Below are positions 34,005-42,584 of a DNA stretch of 54,260 nucleotides, one piece after another (within the stretch, counting starts at the first letter, position 1; each line of letters opens with the position of its first letter). The DNA comes from an uncultured Flavobacteriales bacterium. GTDB lineage: Bacteria > Bacteroidota > Bacteroidia > Flavobacteriales_D > Sanyastnellaceae. The stretch lies in contig CALGEI010000149.1 in assembly GCA_937881575.1 (NCBI GenBank), positions 1 through 54,260 on the forward strand. The letters run 5' to 3'. A program made the position numbers and the translations under genes. The notes beneath the pieces were generated by a model. The model made no database searches. It saw only the letters and a list, made by a program, of their open reading frames with translations, and was not told the DNA's origin.

Positions 34005-36038
34005 ATGAAGCATTTTACTTTTCTTTTGGCCGCGATGTTGGGACTTGCTACTGCTTTGCAAGCACAACGATTGACGGACGTTCACACCTTTGCTCAGGTA
34101 CCTTCTGGGCTTTCAGATGCAGAAGCGCAAATGATGCGCGATGCCAGCCACGAATCTGCCTTGGAAGTTGCGCAGCGAGGTGGTGGAACTATTTTGTTCT
34201 ACGAAGATTTTGCCAATGGATTTGATGGCAATAACACGGTAGGTGCATGGTCCGCAGAAGATACAGGCGGCGGTCAAATTTGGCAGCACGTGGATGTAGC
34301 GGGCAATGGCTTTTATGCAGATGGCACTGCTTCAGGTGTTCAGCCGCCAGCAGGAGAATATTCGACCAACATCGGTTCTTTGAATTCGACAACATCGGAC
34401 AACGGTTGGATGGTCTTTGATAGCGACTACTTCAACACGCCAATTGCCGAGGGCTATGAGAACACGGAAGGGTGGATCACCACTCCCACTTTGGACATGA
34501 GCAACAACGGTTCTGTGGTCGTAACCTGGGAGCAATACTTCCGTTACTGCTGCTTTCCTTACGCCCCTATCTTTTTGGAAGTGAGCAATGATGGTGGCTT
34601 GACTTGGGTCACGTTTGATGGCCACGGCACGTTCATCGAGTCTGCGAACTCGGCATCAGCGAATGCTTTGACCACATCAGTGGACATTTCTTGTGTTGCA
34701 GCCTATGCGGCCGAAGTCCAAATTCGTTGGTCCTACCTGCAAGCTGCTGAAACAGGCGATGGATACAGCCACTACTACTGGGGGATTGATGACGTCACCA
34801 TTTCAGAAAATCTAGTTGCGGATGATTTGACGGTGGTTCAAGTAACCAACGGTGACGTTTACAACGTCTTTGAGTACCGTGTAACTCCTCTCGAGCAGGC
34901 CATTCCTGAGTCAGACGGAGGTCTCTTGGCAGGAGTTTTGTACCGCAACGCGGGCAATGCGAACCAAGATGAAACGGTGATCATCGTCGAGATTTTGGAC
35001 GATGCGGGTACCGTGTTGAGCACAACAACTGAAAACATCGGTACGGTATTGAGTTTTGCCAACGCAACGAGCTGTCCGGCCAATATGCAGGACACGGTAT
35101 ACATTGCCACTGGTTGGGCCCCCTCTGAAGTGGGCAATTACGTGTTGCAGGCGAGCATTGGTTCAGCCAATGAAGATGCGTCACCTGACGACAACATGAT
35201 GAGCAAGGTCATCGTCTATTCTGATGATGAGTATGGGCATGATGACGAAGGAGATTTGGACGTTGAGTTCGCTTCTGGAGAATCAGATATTCCAGGCTTG
35301 TTCAATCCAGCTGGATTTGGAAACTACTACCACATGCACAACGAAGGATCTGTTGCTTATGGCATGACAGTGCGTTTCGGACCAAGCGCAGGTGGAGCTG
35401 ATTTGGAGTTTGAATCACGACTCTACACATTGGGTGCAGACGGTTTAACGGCTTCACCTTTTGAGAGCACGTATTGGACATACGACGATGATTGGACTCC
35501 AAATAGCTTGAACACGACTGATATTGTGTACTTGCCATTTGAAGACCCCATTGAATTGAGCAATGCAGATTTCTACTTTGCAGCCATCATTGCAGAATTT
35601 GAAAGCGAAGCACAATTGACAGTTGCCGGTAATTCCAACTCGGATACGGACAACTCAACCGGGGACTATGGATTGACGGGTGACGGTGATTTCGTTTGGT
35701 TCACGTCACAAACGGCGACGCCAGCAATTCGATTGATTCTCTCTGAGCGCGTTGGCGTGGATGAGATTGCGAATATGAACGGCATCGAATTGCACCAAAA
35801 CACTCCGAACCCAACCAACGGTAGCACGACCATCCGATTTGAGTTGACTCAATCACGGAACGTTTCGATGGAAATCCGTGATTTGCAAGGACGTTTGATC
35901 GACCGCATGGAGCAGGGTCAGCTGCCTGCTGGCACGCACAGCATGAATTACCAGGTTGATCAGTTGCAGGGCGGGATCTATACCTACACACTGGTGGCTG
36001 ATGGCATGCGTTTGACAAAGAAGATGATTGTTCATTAA
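34005..36038 (+). CDS. T9SS-secreted protein, paralogue of the upstream gene
   Basis: 677 residues from ATG 34005. Signal peptide MKHFTFLLAAMLGLATALQAQ. Residues about 55-275 are a MAM/jelly-roll-like domain ending in YYWGIDDVTISE, matching the WEIDDISIYE end of the neighbour's domain. An Ig-like segment follows, then a beta domain (residues 430-590), and a type-A sorting domain (LHQNTPNPTNGSTTIRFEL, GGIYTYTLVADG, LTKKMIVH). The order of modules and the sorting domain resemble the upstream protein, but the sequences have diverged widely. A strong terminator follows. Confidence 0.88.
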   Translation: MKHFTFLLAAMLGLATALQAQRLTDVHTFAQVPSGLSDAEAQMMRDASHESALEVAQRGGGTILFYEDFANGFDGNNTVGAWSAEDTGGGQIWQHVDVAGNGFYADGTASGVQPPAGEYSTNIGSLNSTTSDNGWMVFDSDYFNTPIAEGYENTEGWITTPTLDMSNNGSVVVTWEQYFRYCCFPYAPIFLEVSNDGGLTWVTFDGHGTFIESANSASANALTTSVDISCVAAYAAEVQIRWSYLQAAETGDGYSHYYWGIDDVTISENLVADDLTVVQVTNGDVYNVFEYRVTPLEQAIPESDGGLLAGVLYRNAGNANQDETVIIVEILDDAGTVLSTTTENIGTVLSFANATSCPANMQDTVYIATGWAPSEVGNYVLQASIGSANEDASPDDNMMSKVIVYSDDEYGHDDEGDLDVEFASGESDIPGLFNPAGFGNYYHMHNEGSVAYGMTVRFGPSAGGADLEFESRLYTLGADGLTASPFESTYWTYDDDWTPNSLNTTDIVYLPFEDPIELSNADFYFAAIIAEFESEAQLTVAGNSNSDTDNSTGDYGLTGDGDFVWFTSQTATPAIRLILSERVGVDEIANMNGIELHQNTPNPTNGSTTIRFELTQSRNVSMEIRDLQGRLIDRMEQGQLPAGTHSMNYQVDQLQGGIYTYTLVADGMRLTKKMIVH

Positions 36039-36065
36039 TCGCGACTTAGAGCACATATTGAATGG

Positions 36066-36095
36066 AAGGGCGTCCCGCAAGGGTCGCCCTTTTTT
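36066..36095 (+). terminator. Terminator after the second T9SS cargo gene
   Basis: AAGGGCG and CCC (36066-36076) pair with GGG and CGCCCTT (36081-36091) around a GCAA tetraloop, with one T-T mismatch, followed by a T-run to 36095. It sits 27 nt after the stop. Confidence 0.88.
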
Positions 36096-36144
36096 CATGG
36101 ACCACAGACGGTGGACTCAGAGCGACAGGCAGTAAATTCGCAGC

Positions 36145-37653
36145 ATGTCGCTGAAATCGATCTTGAGCCAACCGTTAGCACGGCGCATTGCGAAGCGGGA
36201 GAATCGTCGAGCAATGGATGGCGCTTCCAAGCAGTTGGCTGTTTTGAAAGCGTTGCTCAGAAAAGGGCAGCACTCGATTTTCGGTCAAGACCATGGATTG
36301 AATCCAGCGATGACCACGAGGGAGTTTCGAAAGGCGGTGCCTGTTCGAGATTACGAGGCGCTCAAACCGTGGATCGATCGTTCCGTTGCTGGTGAAAGCG
36401 ATGTTTTGTGGCCTGGCAAACCCTTGTATTTCTGCAAGACCAGCGGTACAACCAGCGGAGCGAAGTACATCCCCTTGACACGCGATAGCATGCCGAATCA
36501 CATCGGTTCTGCGCGCAATGCCTTGCTGGCTTACATCGCAGAGACCGGGAAGTCGGAGTTCTTAGAAGGCAAGATGATTTTCCTTCAGGGTTCACCGGAG
36601 TTGACGAAGACGAGCGGGGGGATTCCCATGGGACGATTGAGTGGGATTGTAGCGCATCACGTGCCGAGCTATTTACAGGCCAACCGACTCCCTTCATTCG
36701 AGGCCAACTGCATCGAGCCTTGGGAAGCGAAGATCGAGGCCATTGTGGAAGAAACGCGGAATCAGGACTTGCGTTTGATCAGTGGAATTCCTTCGTGGGT
36801 GCAGAATTACTTCGAGCGACTTTTGTTGGCAACCGGGGCGAAAACGGTTCGGGAGGTCTTCCCCAACTTCGAGTTGTTCGTTTATGGTGGAGTAGCGATT
36901 GAACCGTACCGCGCCAAGTTTCGCGAGTTGATCGGTGCGGACGTGCCAACGATTGAGTTGTTCCCGGCTTCGGAGGGCTTTTTTGCTTATCAAGACCGTA
37001 CGGATGTGGAGGGACTTCGACTGAACGTGGATGATGGGATGTTCTTCGAATTCATTGCGGTGGACACCTATTTTGATGAAGAACCGGAACGCTTGGGTCT
37101 TGATGAGGTGGAGCTGGGCGTGCAATATGCCTTGATCATTTCAAGCAATGCGGGATTGTGGGGATATGATATTGGCGACACCATCAAGTTCGTTTCCACC
37201 GACCCCCATCGCATTGTTGTCACTGGACGCATTAAGCATTTCACCAGTGCGTTCGGAGAACACGTCATTGCTGAAGAAGTAGAAGGGGCGCTCAACGATG
37301 CGATGCAGCAGATGGGTGGACTTGTCACGGAATTTCACGTTGCACCGCAAGTCAATCCTCCGTCTGGCTTGCCGTATCACGAGTGGTTCATCGAGTTTTC
37401 GGAGCAACCCCAGGATGCTTTGGGTTTTGCAAAGTCCATCGACCAGTCGATGATCGCACGCAATCCGTATTACAAGGATTTGATTTCCGGAGGCGTTTTA
37501 CGTCCTGCAATCGTAACACTGGTGAACACGGGAGGGTTCCACAGTGCGATGGAATCTTTGGGGCGTTTAGGAGGTCAAAATAAGCCCCCCCGTTTGGCCA
37601 ATGATAGAAATTTTTCCGACTCTATCTTATTACAAGAAACTTCAAAGACATGA
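36145..37653 (+). CDS. GH3-like acyl-adenylating enzyme
   Basis: 502 residues. It matches the GH3 family, known in plants for conjugating auxin or jasmonate to amino acids and found in many Bacteroidota with unknown substrate. The ATP-binding motif is S100-GTTSGAK107 within FCKTSGTTSGAKYIPLT. Further family segments are ISGIPSWVQNYFERLL, ELFPASEGFFAYQ, YDIGDTIKF and the C-terminal-domain start VTGRIKHFTSAFGEHV. It probably forms an acyl-AMP and transfers the acyl group to an amine. It overlaps the uridine kinase gene in ATGA and begins a tight run of four genes. Confidence 0.9.
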   Translation: MSLKSILSQPLARRIAKRENRRAMDGASKQLAVLKALLRKGQHSIFGQDHGLNPAMTTREFRKAVPVRDYEALKPWIDRSVAGESDVLWPGKPLYFCKTSGTTSGAKYIPLTRDSMPNHIGSARNALLAYIAETGKSEFLEGKMIFLQGSPELTKTSGGIPMGRLSGIVAHHVPSYLQANRLPSFEANCIEPWEAKIEAIVEETRNQDLRLISGIPSWVQNYFERLLLATGAKTVREVFPNFELFVYGGVAIEPYRAKFRELIGADVPTIELFPASEGFFAYQDRTDVEGLRLNVDDGMFFEFIAVDTYFDEEPERLGLDEVELGVQYALIISSNAGLWGYDIGDTIKFVSTDPHRIVVTGRIKHFTSAFGEHVIAEEVEGALNDAMQQMGGLVTEFHVAPQVNPPSGLPYHEWFIEFSEQPQDALGFAKSIDQSMIARNPYYKDLISGGVLRPAIVTLVNTGGFHSAMESLGRLGGQNKPPRLANDRNFSDSILLQETSKT

Positions 37654-38258
37654 GAATTTTGGCGCTGATTGGAGGGAGTGGCTCAGGGAAGTCCACGGTG
37701 CTCGCCGCATTGAGAAACCACTTTAACGCGCGTGTTGCCGTTCTTTCTTTGGACGATTATTACCGTCCGAAATCAGAACTTCCTGTGGATGAAAATGGGG
37801 AAACGAATTTTGATTTGCCCGAGGTCATCAATCACGTGGATCTCATTCGCGACATAGATGCCTTGAAGCGAGGAGAGTCCATCTCTTTGAGCACGTATAC
37901 CTACAACAGAGAAGTCATGGTATCGGAAGACATTACCATTGATTCTTCTGAATGGCTGGTCGTAGAAGGACTGTTCGTCATGGCATATCCAGAGATGTTG
38001 AGTCGGGTGGATGTGCTCGGATTCATAGATGCACCGGAAGATGTTCGACTGCAACGGCGCATTGACCGCGATGGAGCTGAACGGGGCTATAGTGAGGAAG
38101 AGGTGCGCTATCAATGGAAACAACATGTGCGCCCCGCAGATTTGAAATACATCGAACCGTGGAAGGAGCGTGCCGATGTCATCATCGACAATCAACACCA
38201 TTGGGAAATCGGCACACAGCAGCTCATTGATTCCATGGAAAAATCAATTGTATCATGA
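37650..38258 (+). CDS. udk: Uridine kinase family protein
   Basis: 202 residues with Walker A GGSGSGKS (8-15), LSLDDYYRPK with the nucleoside-binding Asp pair near 32, the lid RRIDRDGAERGYSEEEV, and VRPADLKYIEPWKERADVII at the end. It phosphorylates uridine/cytidine or a related small molecule. The middle region differs somewhat from enterobacterial Udk, so the substrate is not certain. It is sandwiched between GH3-like and ArsC-like genes with 4-nt ATGA overlaps on both sides, which suggests coordinated translation. Confidence 0.85.
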   Translation: MRILALIGGSGSGKSTVLAALRNHFNARVAVLSLDDYYRPKSELPVDENGETNFDLPEVINHVDLIRDIDALKRGESISLSTYTYNREVMVSEDITIDSSEWLVVEGLFVMAYPEMLSRVDVLGFIDAPEDVRLQRRIDRDGAERGYSEEEVRYQWKQHVRPADLKYIEPWKERADVIIDNQHHWEIGTQQLIDSMEKSIVS

Positions 38259-38611
38259 AAAAAGCATTCACCCTTCCGACGTGTAAAACATGTGTTCGGA
38301 TTTTTGAAGAACTTCAGCCAGCGGCTCATGGATGTGAGGTCATCGACATCAAGTCTGAAGGCATCGCGGCCGAAGACTTGGACCGGATGGCGGAATTGGC
38401 GGGATCGTATGAGGCTGTTTTCTCTCGTCGCGCCATGAAATTTCGCTCCATGGGACTTGCTGACCAGGAGTTGAAAGAGTCGGATTATCGCCGGTTGATT
38501 CTCGAAGAATACACTTTCCTCAAGCGTCCGGTCTTCTTGTTTGCTGATTCGGTGCATGCGGGATCGGCAAAGGTCGCGGTATCTGCAGCTCAGGCTGCAA
38601 TGACGGCTTAG
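38255..38611 (+). CDS. ArsC/Spx-family thioredoxin-like protein
   Basis: 118 residues. The N-terminus has the redox motif C10-KT-C13 after the first strand, and the later part fits the ArsC/Spx/YffB fold (FSRRAMKFRSMGL, FLKRPVFLFADSV, cf. the YxxLIxxPxLRRPxL region). It lacks the clear catalytic features that would define arsenate reduction, so I give no gene symbol. It overlaps udk by 4 nt and is followed by an EamA permease after 8 nt. It may be a disulfide or glutathione-linked reductase or a regulator. Confidence 0.75.
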   Translation: MKKAFTLPTCKTCVRIFEELQPAAHGCEVIDIKSEGIAAEDLDRMAELAGSYEAVFSRRAMKFRSMGLADQELKESDYRRLILEEYTFLKRPVFLFADSVHAGSAKVAVSAAQAAMTA

Positions 38612-38619
38612 AGACGGCG

Positions 38620-39534
38620 ATGAATCGCCTCCTAGCTCATTTGGCCCTCTTGGTGGTTGCATTCACGTATGGAGGCAACTACCTCGTCGCAAAAGGGCTC
38701 ATGCCAGACCTCATTGGTCCCAGTGGTTTTATCGTTTTGCGCGTTGTCGGCGGCGGGGCTATGTTTTGGGTGTTACGGGGTTTACTGCGATTGAAAGGAG
38801 GGTGGGAGTCCGTGGACCGGTCGGACTTGGTGCGCCTTTTTCTTTGTGGCACCACGGGGGTCGCAGTCAACCAGCTGTTGTTTTTCAACGGATTGAATGC
38901 CACCAGTCCTGTCAACGCGTCCATCATCATGACGGTGAACCCCATCTTGGTATTGGGGATCTCGGCAGCCTTGCTCGGCACGGCGATCACAGCACGCAAG
39001 TTGACGGGCATTGCGATTGGTGGAGTTGGGGCTGTGGCATTGCTCATTTTCAGTGCGAATCAAGCCAATATCCACACATCATGGCAAGGCGATCTGATGA
39101 TCTTGATCAATGCAACGAGTTATGGTTTTTACTTGGTTCTTGTCAAACCGCTGATGTCCAAATACAAACCGCTCACGGTGATTTCCTGGGTGTTTCTCTT
39201 CGGCGCTCTGTGGGTCATTCCCATTGGTGGCCAGCAAGCTTTAGCCATTGATTGGTCGGCGTTTGAAACGATTCATTGGCAGGGCTTGGCGTATGTCATC
39301 TTGGCAACGACCTTCATGGTGTATCTGTTGAATATTTATGCGCTTGGGCATGTGCAACCCACGGTGGTGAGCATTTATGTTTATTTACAGCCTCTCTTGG
39401 CAACCGGATTTTCATGGTGGTTGGCTTCCTCCGGCGGAACGGATTACACGGCCGATCTCAGTTGGGTGACAGGCGCATGTGCACTGGCTATTTTTGCTGG
39501 TGTTGCCTTGGTGAGCCGTCCCAGCGCAGCCTAA
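38620..39534 (+). CDS. EamA/DMT-family permease
   Basis: 304 residues with ten predicted helices in two EamA repeats (roughly 5-140 and 155-295). Conserved parts are FTYGGNYLVAKGL, LNATSPVNASIIMTVNPILVLGI and GHVQPTVVSIYVYLQPLLAT, the last being typical of the second repeat. Substrate unknown. It belongs to the GH3-udk-arsC-like run (8 nt from the previous stop) and is followed by nbaC after 35 nt. Confidence 0.9.
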   Translation: MNRLLAHLALLVVAFTYGGNYLVAKGLMPDLIGPSGFIVLRVVGGGAMFWVLRGLLRLKGGWESVDRSDLVRLFLCGTTGVAVNQLLFFNGLNATSPVNASIIMTVNPILVLGISAALLGTAITARKLTGIAIGGVGAVALLIFSANQANIHTSWQGDLMILINATSYGFYLVLVKPLMSKYKPLTVISWVFLFGALWVIPIGGQQALAIDWSAFETIHWQGLAYVILATTFMVYLLNIYALGHVQPTVVSIYVYLQPLLATGFSWWLASSGGTDYTADLSWVTGACALAIFAGVALVSRPSAA

Positions 39535-39569
39535 AAAAATCGTCTTAGGAATTTGCTTAAATTCACACC

Positions 39570-40103
39570 ATGCCGATTGCAAAACCATTCAACTTAACGG
39601 CCTGGATCGAATCGAACCGGGACCTGCTCAAGCCGCCTGTTGGGAACAAGAACCTATACGTCGAAAGCGGTGATTACATTGTCATGATTGTAGCCGGCCC
39701 GAATGCGCGCAAGGATTACCATTACAACGAGACCGAGGAGCTTTTTTACCAACTCGAAGGCAACATTACGGTCCGCATCCAGGAGGATGGGCAGGCAGTG
39801 GATATGGAACTAGGACCGGGTGATATGTACTTGCATCCTGCAAATGTTCCGCACAGTCCCATGCGGGAAGCGGGTTCGTTGGGTTTGGTCATTGAACGTA
39901 AGCGGGCAGACTCGGACATGAAAGATGGGTTGATGTGGTTTTGTGATGCTTGCAATGAGCCTCTTCATGAGACCTTTTTTAAACTCGAGAATATTGAGAA
40001 GGATTTCATTCCGCGATTCCGCGAGTTCTATGGCAACGAATCACTGAGAACGTGTGATGCTTGTGGTGAGGTGATGGATACGGACCCACGGTTTGTTGAT
40101 TGA
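39570..40103 (+). CDS. nbaC: 3-Hydroxyanthranilate 3,4-dioxygenase
   Basis: 177 residues, one cupin domain. Fe(II) ligands H51, E57 and H95 are in place, as is the substrate-binding R47. The C-terminal rubredoxin-like iron site has C125-x2-C128 and C162-x2-C165, as in bacterial HAO. It opens 3-hydroxyanthranilate to aminocarboxymuconate semialdehyde, which feeds quinolinate/NAD synthesis or catabolism to glutaryl-CoA. The product of KynU (25188) is its substrate. It follows the EamA permease after 35 nt. No ACMS decarboxylase or kynurenine 3-monooxygenase is in the window. Confidence 0.97.
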   Translation: MPIAKPFNLTAWIESNRDLLKPPVGNKNLYVESGDYIVMIVAGPNARKDYHYNETEELFYQLEGNITVRIQEDGQAVDMELGPGDMYLHPANVPHSPMREAGSLGLVIERKRADSDMKDGLMWFCDACNEPLHETFFKLENIEKDFIPRFREFYGNESLRTCDACGEVMDTDPRFVD

Positions 40104-40153
40104 CAAGGGGTTAGATTGAAGCAAGGTCTTCGGATGTGAGCGCGCAACCTTTG

Positions 40154-40171
40154 CTGCGAATCCGCAGTTTT
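40154..40171 (+). terminator. Weak hairpin between nbaC and the next cargo gene
   Basis: CTGCG (40154-40158) pairs with CGCAG (40163-40167) across AATC, followed by TTTT. The stem is only 5 bp, so termination may be incomplete. It lies 50 nt after the nbaC stop. Confidence 0.3.
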
Positions 40172-40198
40172 AAACGTGTCTCATCAAAATTCATTCCG

Positions 40199-42457
40199 AT
40201 GACCAATACACGACTATTTACGCTGCTGGTTTTTATTTGCGCTTCGGTACTCGGCTTCTCCCAAGAATGCACGAATGTCGAATTCATTACTCTGAATACG
40301 AGCGGAGGTGAAATTGCCCAGTTGAACGTGGCATACGAGATCAATGCAGCAATGGGTGAGCTTGTGGAGTCCGGCTTATGGGAAGTCACATCAGATGATG
40401 TCGTCACGCCACTTTGTCTTCCTGCGGGCTGTTACACCCTCTTGATTTCGGGAACGAGCGTCAGCCCAAACACCTTGGAAGTCCAATTGGCACAGTCTGA
40501 CTACATCATGATTTTAGACTGGGACCAAGGAGCAGGAGAAGGGGAATGGGTGACGGCATTCTGTGTCGAAAATGCCCAGCAATTTGATTGCCCCGAAGTG
40601 ATTTATTTTGAAGCCGGAGAAGGATGCACGTGGGCCTTTGAAATTGGCAGCTTCCAAGAAGGTGAGAATGTGGTGTGGAACTTTGGAGATGGCCAAGAAT
40701 CGGTCGAAGGAGGACACTTCCATGTACATGATTTTCCGAATACAGGAACGTATGAGGTCACAGCTTTTTTCACCTCATTCGATTGCCCAATGGGAGTGTA
40801 TCTGACCACCACAGTCGACGTGCAAGGTTGCGGTGAAGCGGAGTGCACATTGGAAATGGACGTGTCAAGTGCGAATGGAATGTGGTACACCTTTGAAATT
40901 CCTGAACAACCAGCAGGCGCCGTGATTGAGTGGTACATCGATGGTCAGGTGATTCCTCCTACGAGCGAAAATGGATTGACCTTTGAAGCTGGATTTGATT
41001 TCAATCCGAATTGGAGTGTTTGCGTCGAGGTGTTCACCGATGCCTGTCCCGATGGAATGGAGGCATGCTACACCAACATGGAAAGCAGCGATTGTCCAGA
41101 CCCTGATTTCACGGAAGTTGAATACCTCGGTGGCTGCTATGCCTTGTTCTGGTTGTACGACAAAAATGTTTGGGAGATTGGATGGTCTGTGAATGGGGAA
41201 TTGATTGAATGGACTGCTGGGATTTATTTTGATTATGAGTTTCCGTCCAATGGGGAATATGTTGTGACGGCTGAGTTTTATTCCGCAACGTGCCAAGGGG
41301 AGGTGTATACGTGGGAGATGAATATCGAAGGGTGCGGCGATATGGAGTGCGACATAGAGGCCGTTGCGTATCCGCTCGAGTGCAATGAGTTCTTGGTCGA
41401 GGCGCTCAACTTTCCGGAAGACGCTCAGCTCTTTTGGACATTGGACGGTGAGCCTTACGAGGTCAATACAGCCGAGTTTTTCTATACGGCACCGGATGAT
41501 GACTGCCATGTGTTTTCCGTTGGCTATGAGACAGAAGACTGCCCCAACGGCGCGGGTGATGACGTAGAGGTTTGTCCAGATTGTGGTGACGATGGTTGTG
41601 AGGTGTCCATTGTCTGGGAGGCTTTGGCAGACGGTGTTTATTTATTCTCAGCGGTCGACTCCGATGGCGCATTGTGGGAAGGAACGGTAGATTGGTGGAC
41701 CACAGGTGAAAATGTCGGAGCAGGCAACCCGTTTGCCTGGACTTGGGACAACGAGGAGGCTTCCATCGAATCCATGTGCATCGGTTTTTCTGATTGGGAA
41801 GCGTGTGATGGAGGCGAAACCTGTATTGAGTTGGAGACCGCTCCAATTGAATGTGAAGAGGTTCAATTCGTACTCAATGCGGAATGGTCAGAGGCAGAGT
41901 TTTGGGCTTTTCAACTTTTGCTGAACGCGACGATTGCTGATTGGGAGGTCCAAGGGTGGTCGTTGAATTTGAATTGGGAGGAATTCGGCAGTGTTGCGGA
42001 TACGGTGACTGCATGCATTCCAGCAGCGTGCTTTGATGTGGCGGCGACCTTTGAGTTTCCTCTAGGAAGTGGGCTGGAGGCGTTTGTCATTCAGGCACTC
42101 TTGGATGAAGAATCTTCTCTCATTTTGGTGGACATTCAAAACGGTGTTTACAACGACTTCGGATTGCTTCCTGATTGCAGTGTAGACTCAGGATTGGAAG
42201 AAGGCATGGGGCTTCCCTCGACCGTTCATGTATGGCCAAACCCAGCGATCAATGCGGTCAATTGGACGCTGTCATCAGAAACCTTTAATGGAGACATTCG
42301 TGTCCATTCTCTTGACGGAAAATTGATCCATCAAGAGGCGATTCAAGGGATTGGAGGGACGCTGGAGGTCACCGGTTGGCCCGCGGGGTTCTACATGATT
42401 TTATGGGTGGAGAAGGGTTTGCCGGCTTACCGATCTCGGGTGCTGGTAGCAGACTGA
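40199..42457 (+). CDS. T9SS-secreted protein with cysteine-rich PKD-like repeats
   Basis: 752 residues from ATG 40199; 63 nt of earlier open frame lack a signal peptide and are rejected. Signal peptide about 1-22 (FTLLVFICASVLGFSQ). The mature part contains about four beta modules, each with cysteines and a CPxxxYF or YxGGCYALFW-type start, and PKD-like ENVVWNFGDGQES near residue 155. It is unusually rich in Trp, Glu and Cys. The C-terminal about 75 residues look like a type-A sorting domain (VHVWPNPAINAVNWTL, GDIRVHSLDGKLIHQ, PAGFYMILWVEKG). Probable surface adhesin; ligand unknown. Confidence 0.85.
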   Translation: MTNTRLFTLLVFICASVLGFSQECTNVEFITLNTSGGEIAQLNVAYEINAAMGELVESGLWEVTSDDVVTPLCLPAGCYTLLISGTSVSPNTLEVQLAQSDYIMILDWDQGAGEGEWVTAFCVENAQQFDCPEVIYFEAGEGCTWAFEIGSFQEGENVVWNFGDGQESVEGGHFHVHDFPNTGTYEVTAFFTSFDCPMGVYLTTTVDVQGCGEAECTLEMDVSSANGMWYTFEIPEQPAGAVIEWYIDGQVIPPTSENGLTFEAGFDFNPNWSVCVEVFTDACPDGMEACYTNMESSDCPDPDFTEVEYLGGCYALFWLYDKNVWEIGWSVNGELIEWTAGIYFDYEFPSNGEYVVTAEFYSATCQGEVYTWEMNIEGCGDMECDIEAVAYPLECNEFLVEALNFPEDAQLFWTLDGEPYEVNTAEFFYTAPDDDCHVFSVGYETEDCPNGAGDDVEVCPDCGDDGCEVSIVWEALADGVYLFSAVDSDGALWEGTVDWWTTGENVGAGNPFAWTWDNEEASIESMCIGFSDWEACDGGETCIELETAPIECEEVQFVLNAEWSEAEFWAFQLLLNATIADWEVQGWSLNLNWEEFGSVADTVTACIPAACFDVAATFEFPLGSGLEAFVIQALLDEESSLILVDIQNGVYNDFGLLPDCSVDSGLEEGMGLPSTVHVWPNPAINAVNWTLSSETFNGDIRVHSLDGKLIHQEAIQGIGGTLEVTGWPAGFYMILWVEKGLPAYRSRVLVAD

Positions 42458-42511
42458 AAACCCAACGCAGTCGCTTTGTTTCATTTATTCGCATTCGAAG
42501 GCGAACAAAGG

Positions 42512-42542
42512 TTGATTTCAGGATCACTTTTGGTCGCCTTTG
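42512..42542 (+). promoter_or_regulatory. Possible promoter of the DUF2723-purN-rnhA run
   Basis: TTG (42512-42514), exactly 20 nt, then CGCCTTTG (42535-42542). The TTG and TTTG positions and the spacing are ideal, but the TA of TAnnTTTG is CG. The leader to ATG 42585 would be about 38 nt. Confidence 0.35.
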
Positions 42543-42584
42543 CTTGTTAACTTCGCTGCTCAACTAAGGAAATTTCTGAGTTCA

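Noticed and set aside
38613-38630. Short palindrome GGCGAT-GA-ATCGCC over the EamA start codon
   Set aside because: A 2-nt loop cannot form a hairpin, and the bases are explained by the start codon and Arg codon.
40865-41509. 214-codon frame opposite the Cys-rich T9SS protein
   Set aside because: Antisense; the plus-strand protein has signal peptide, modules and sorting domain.
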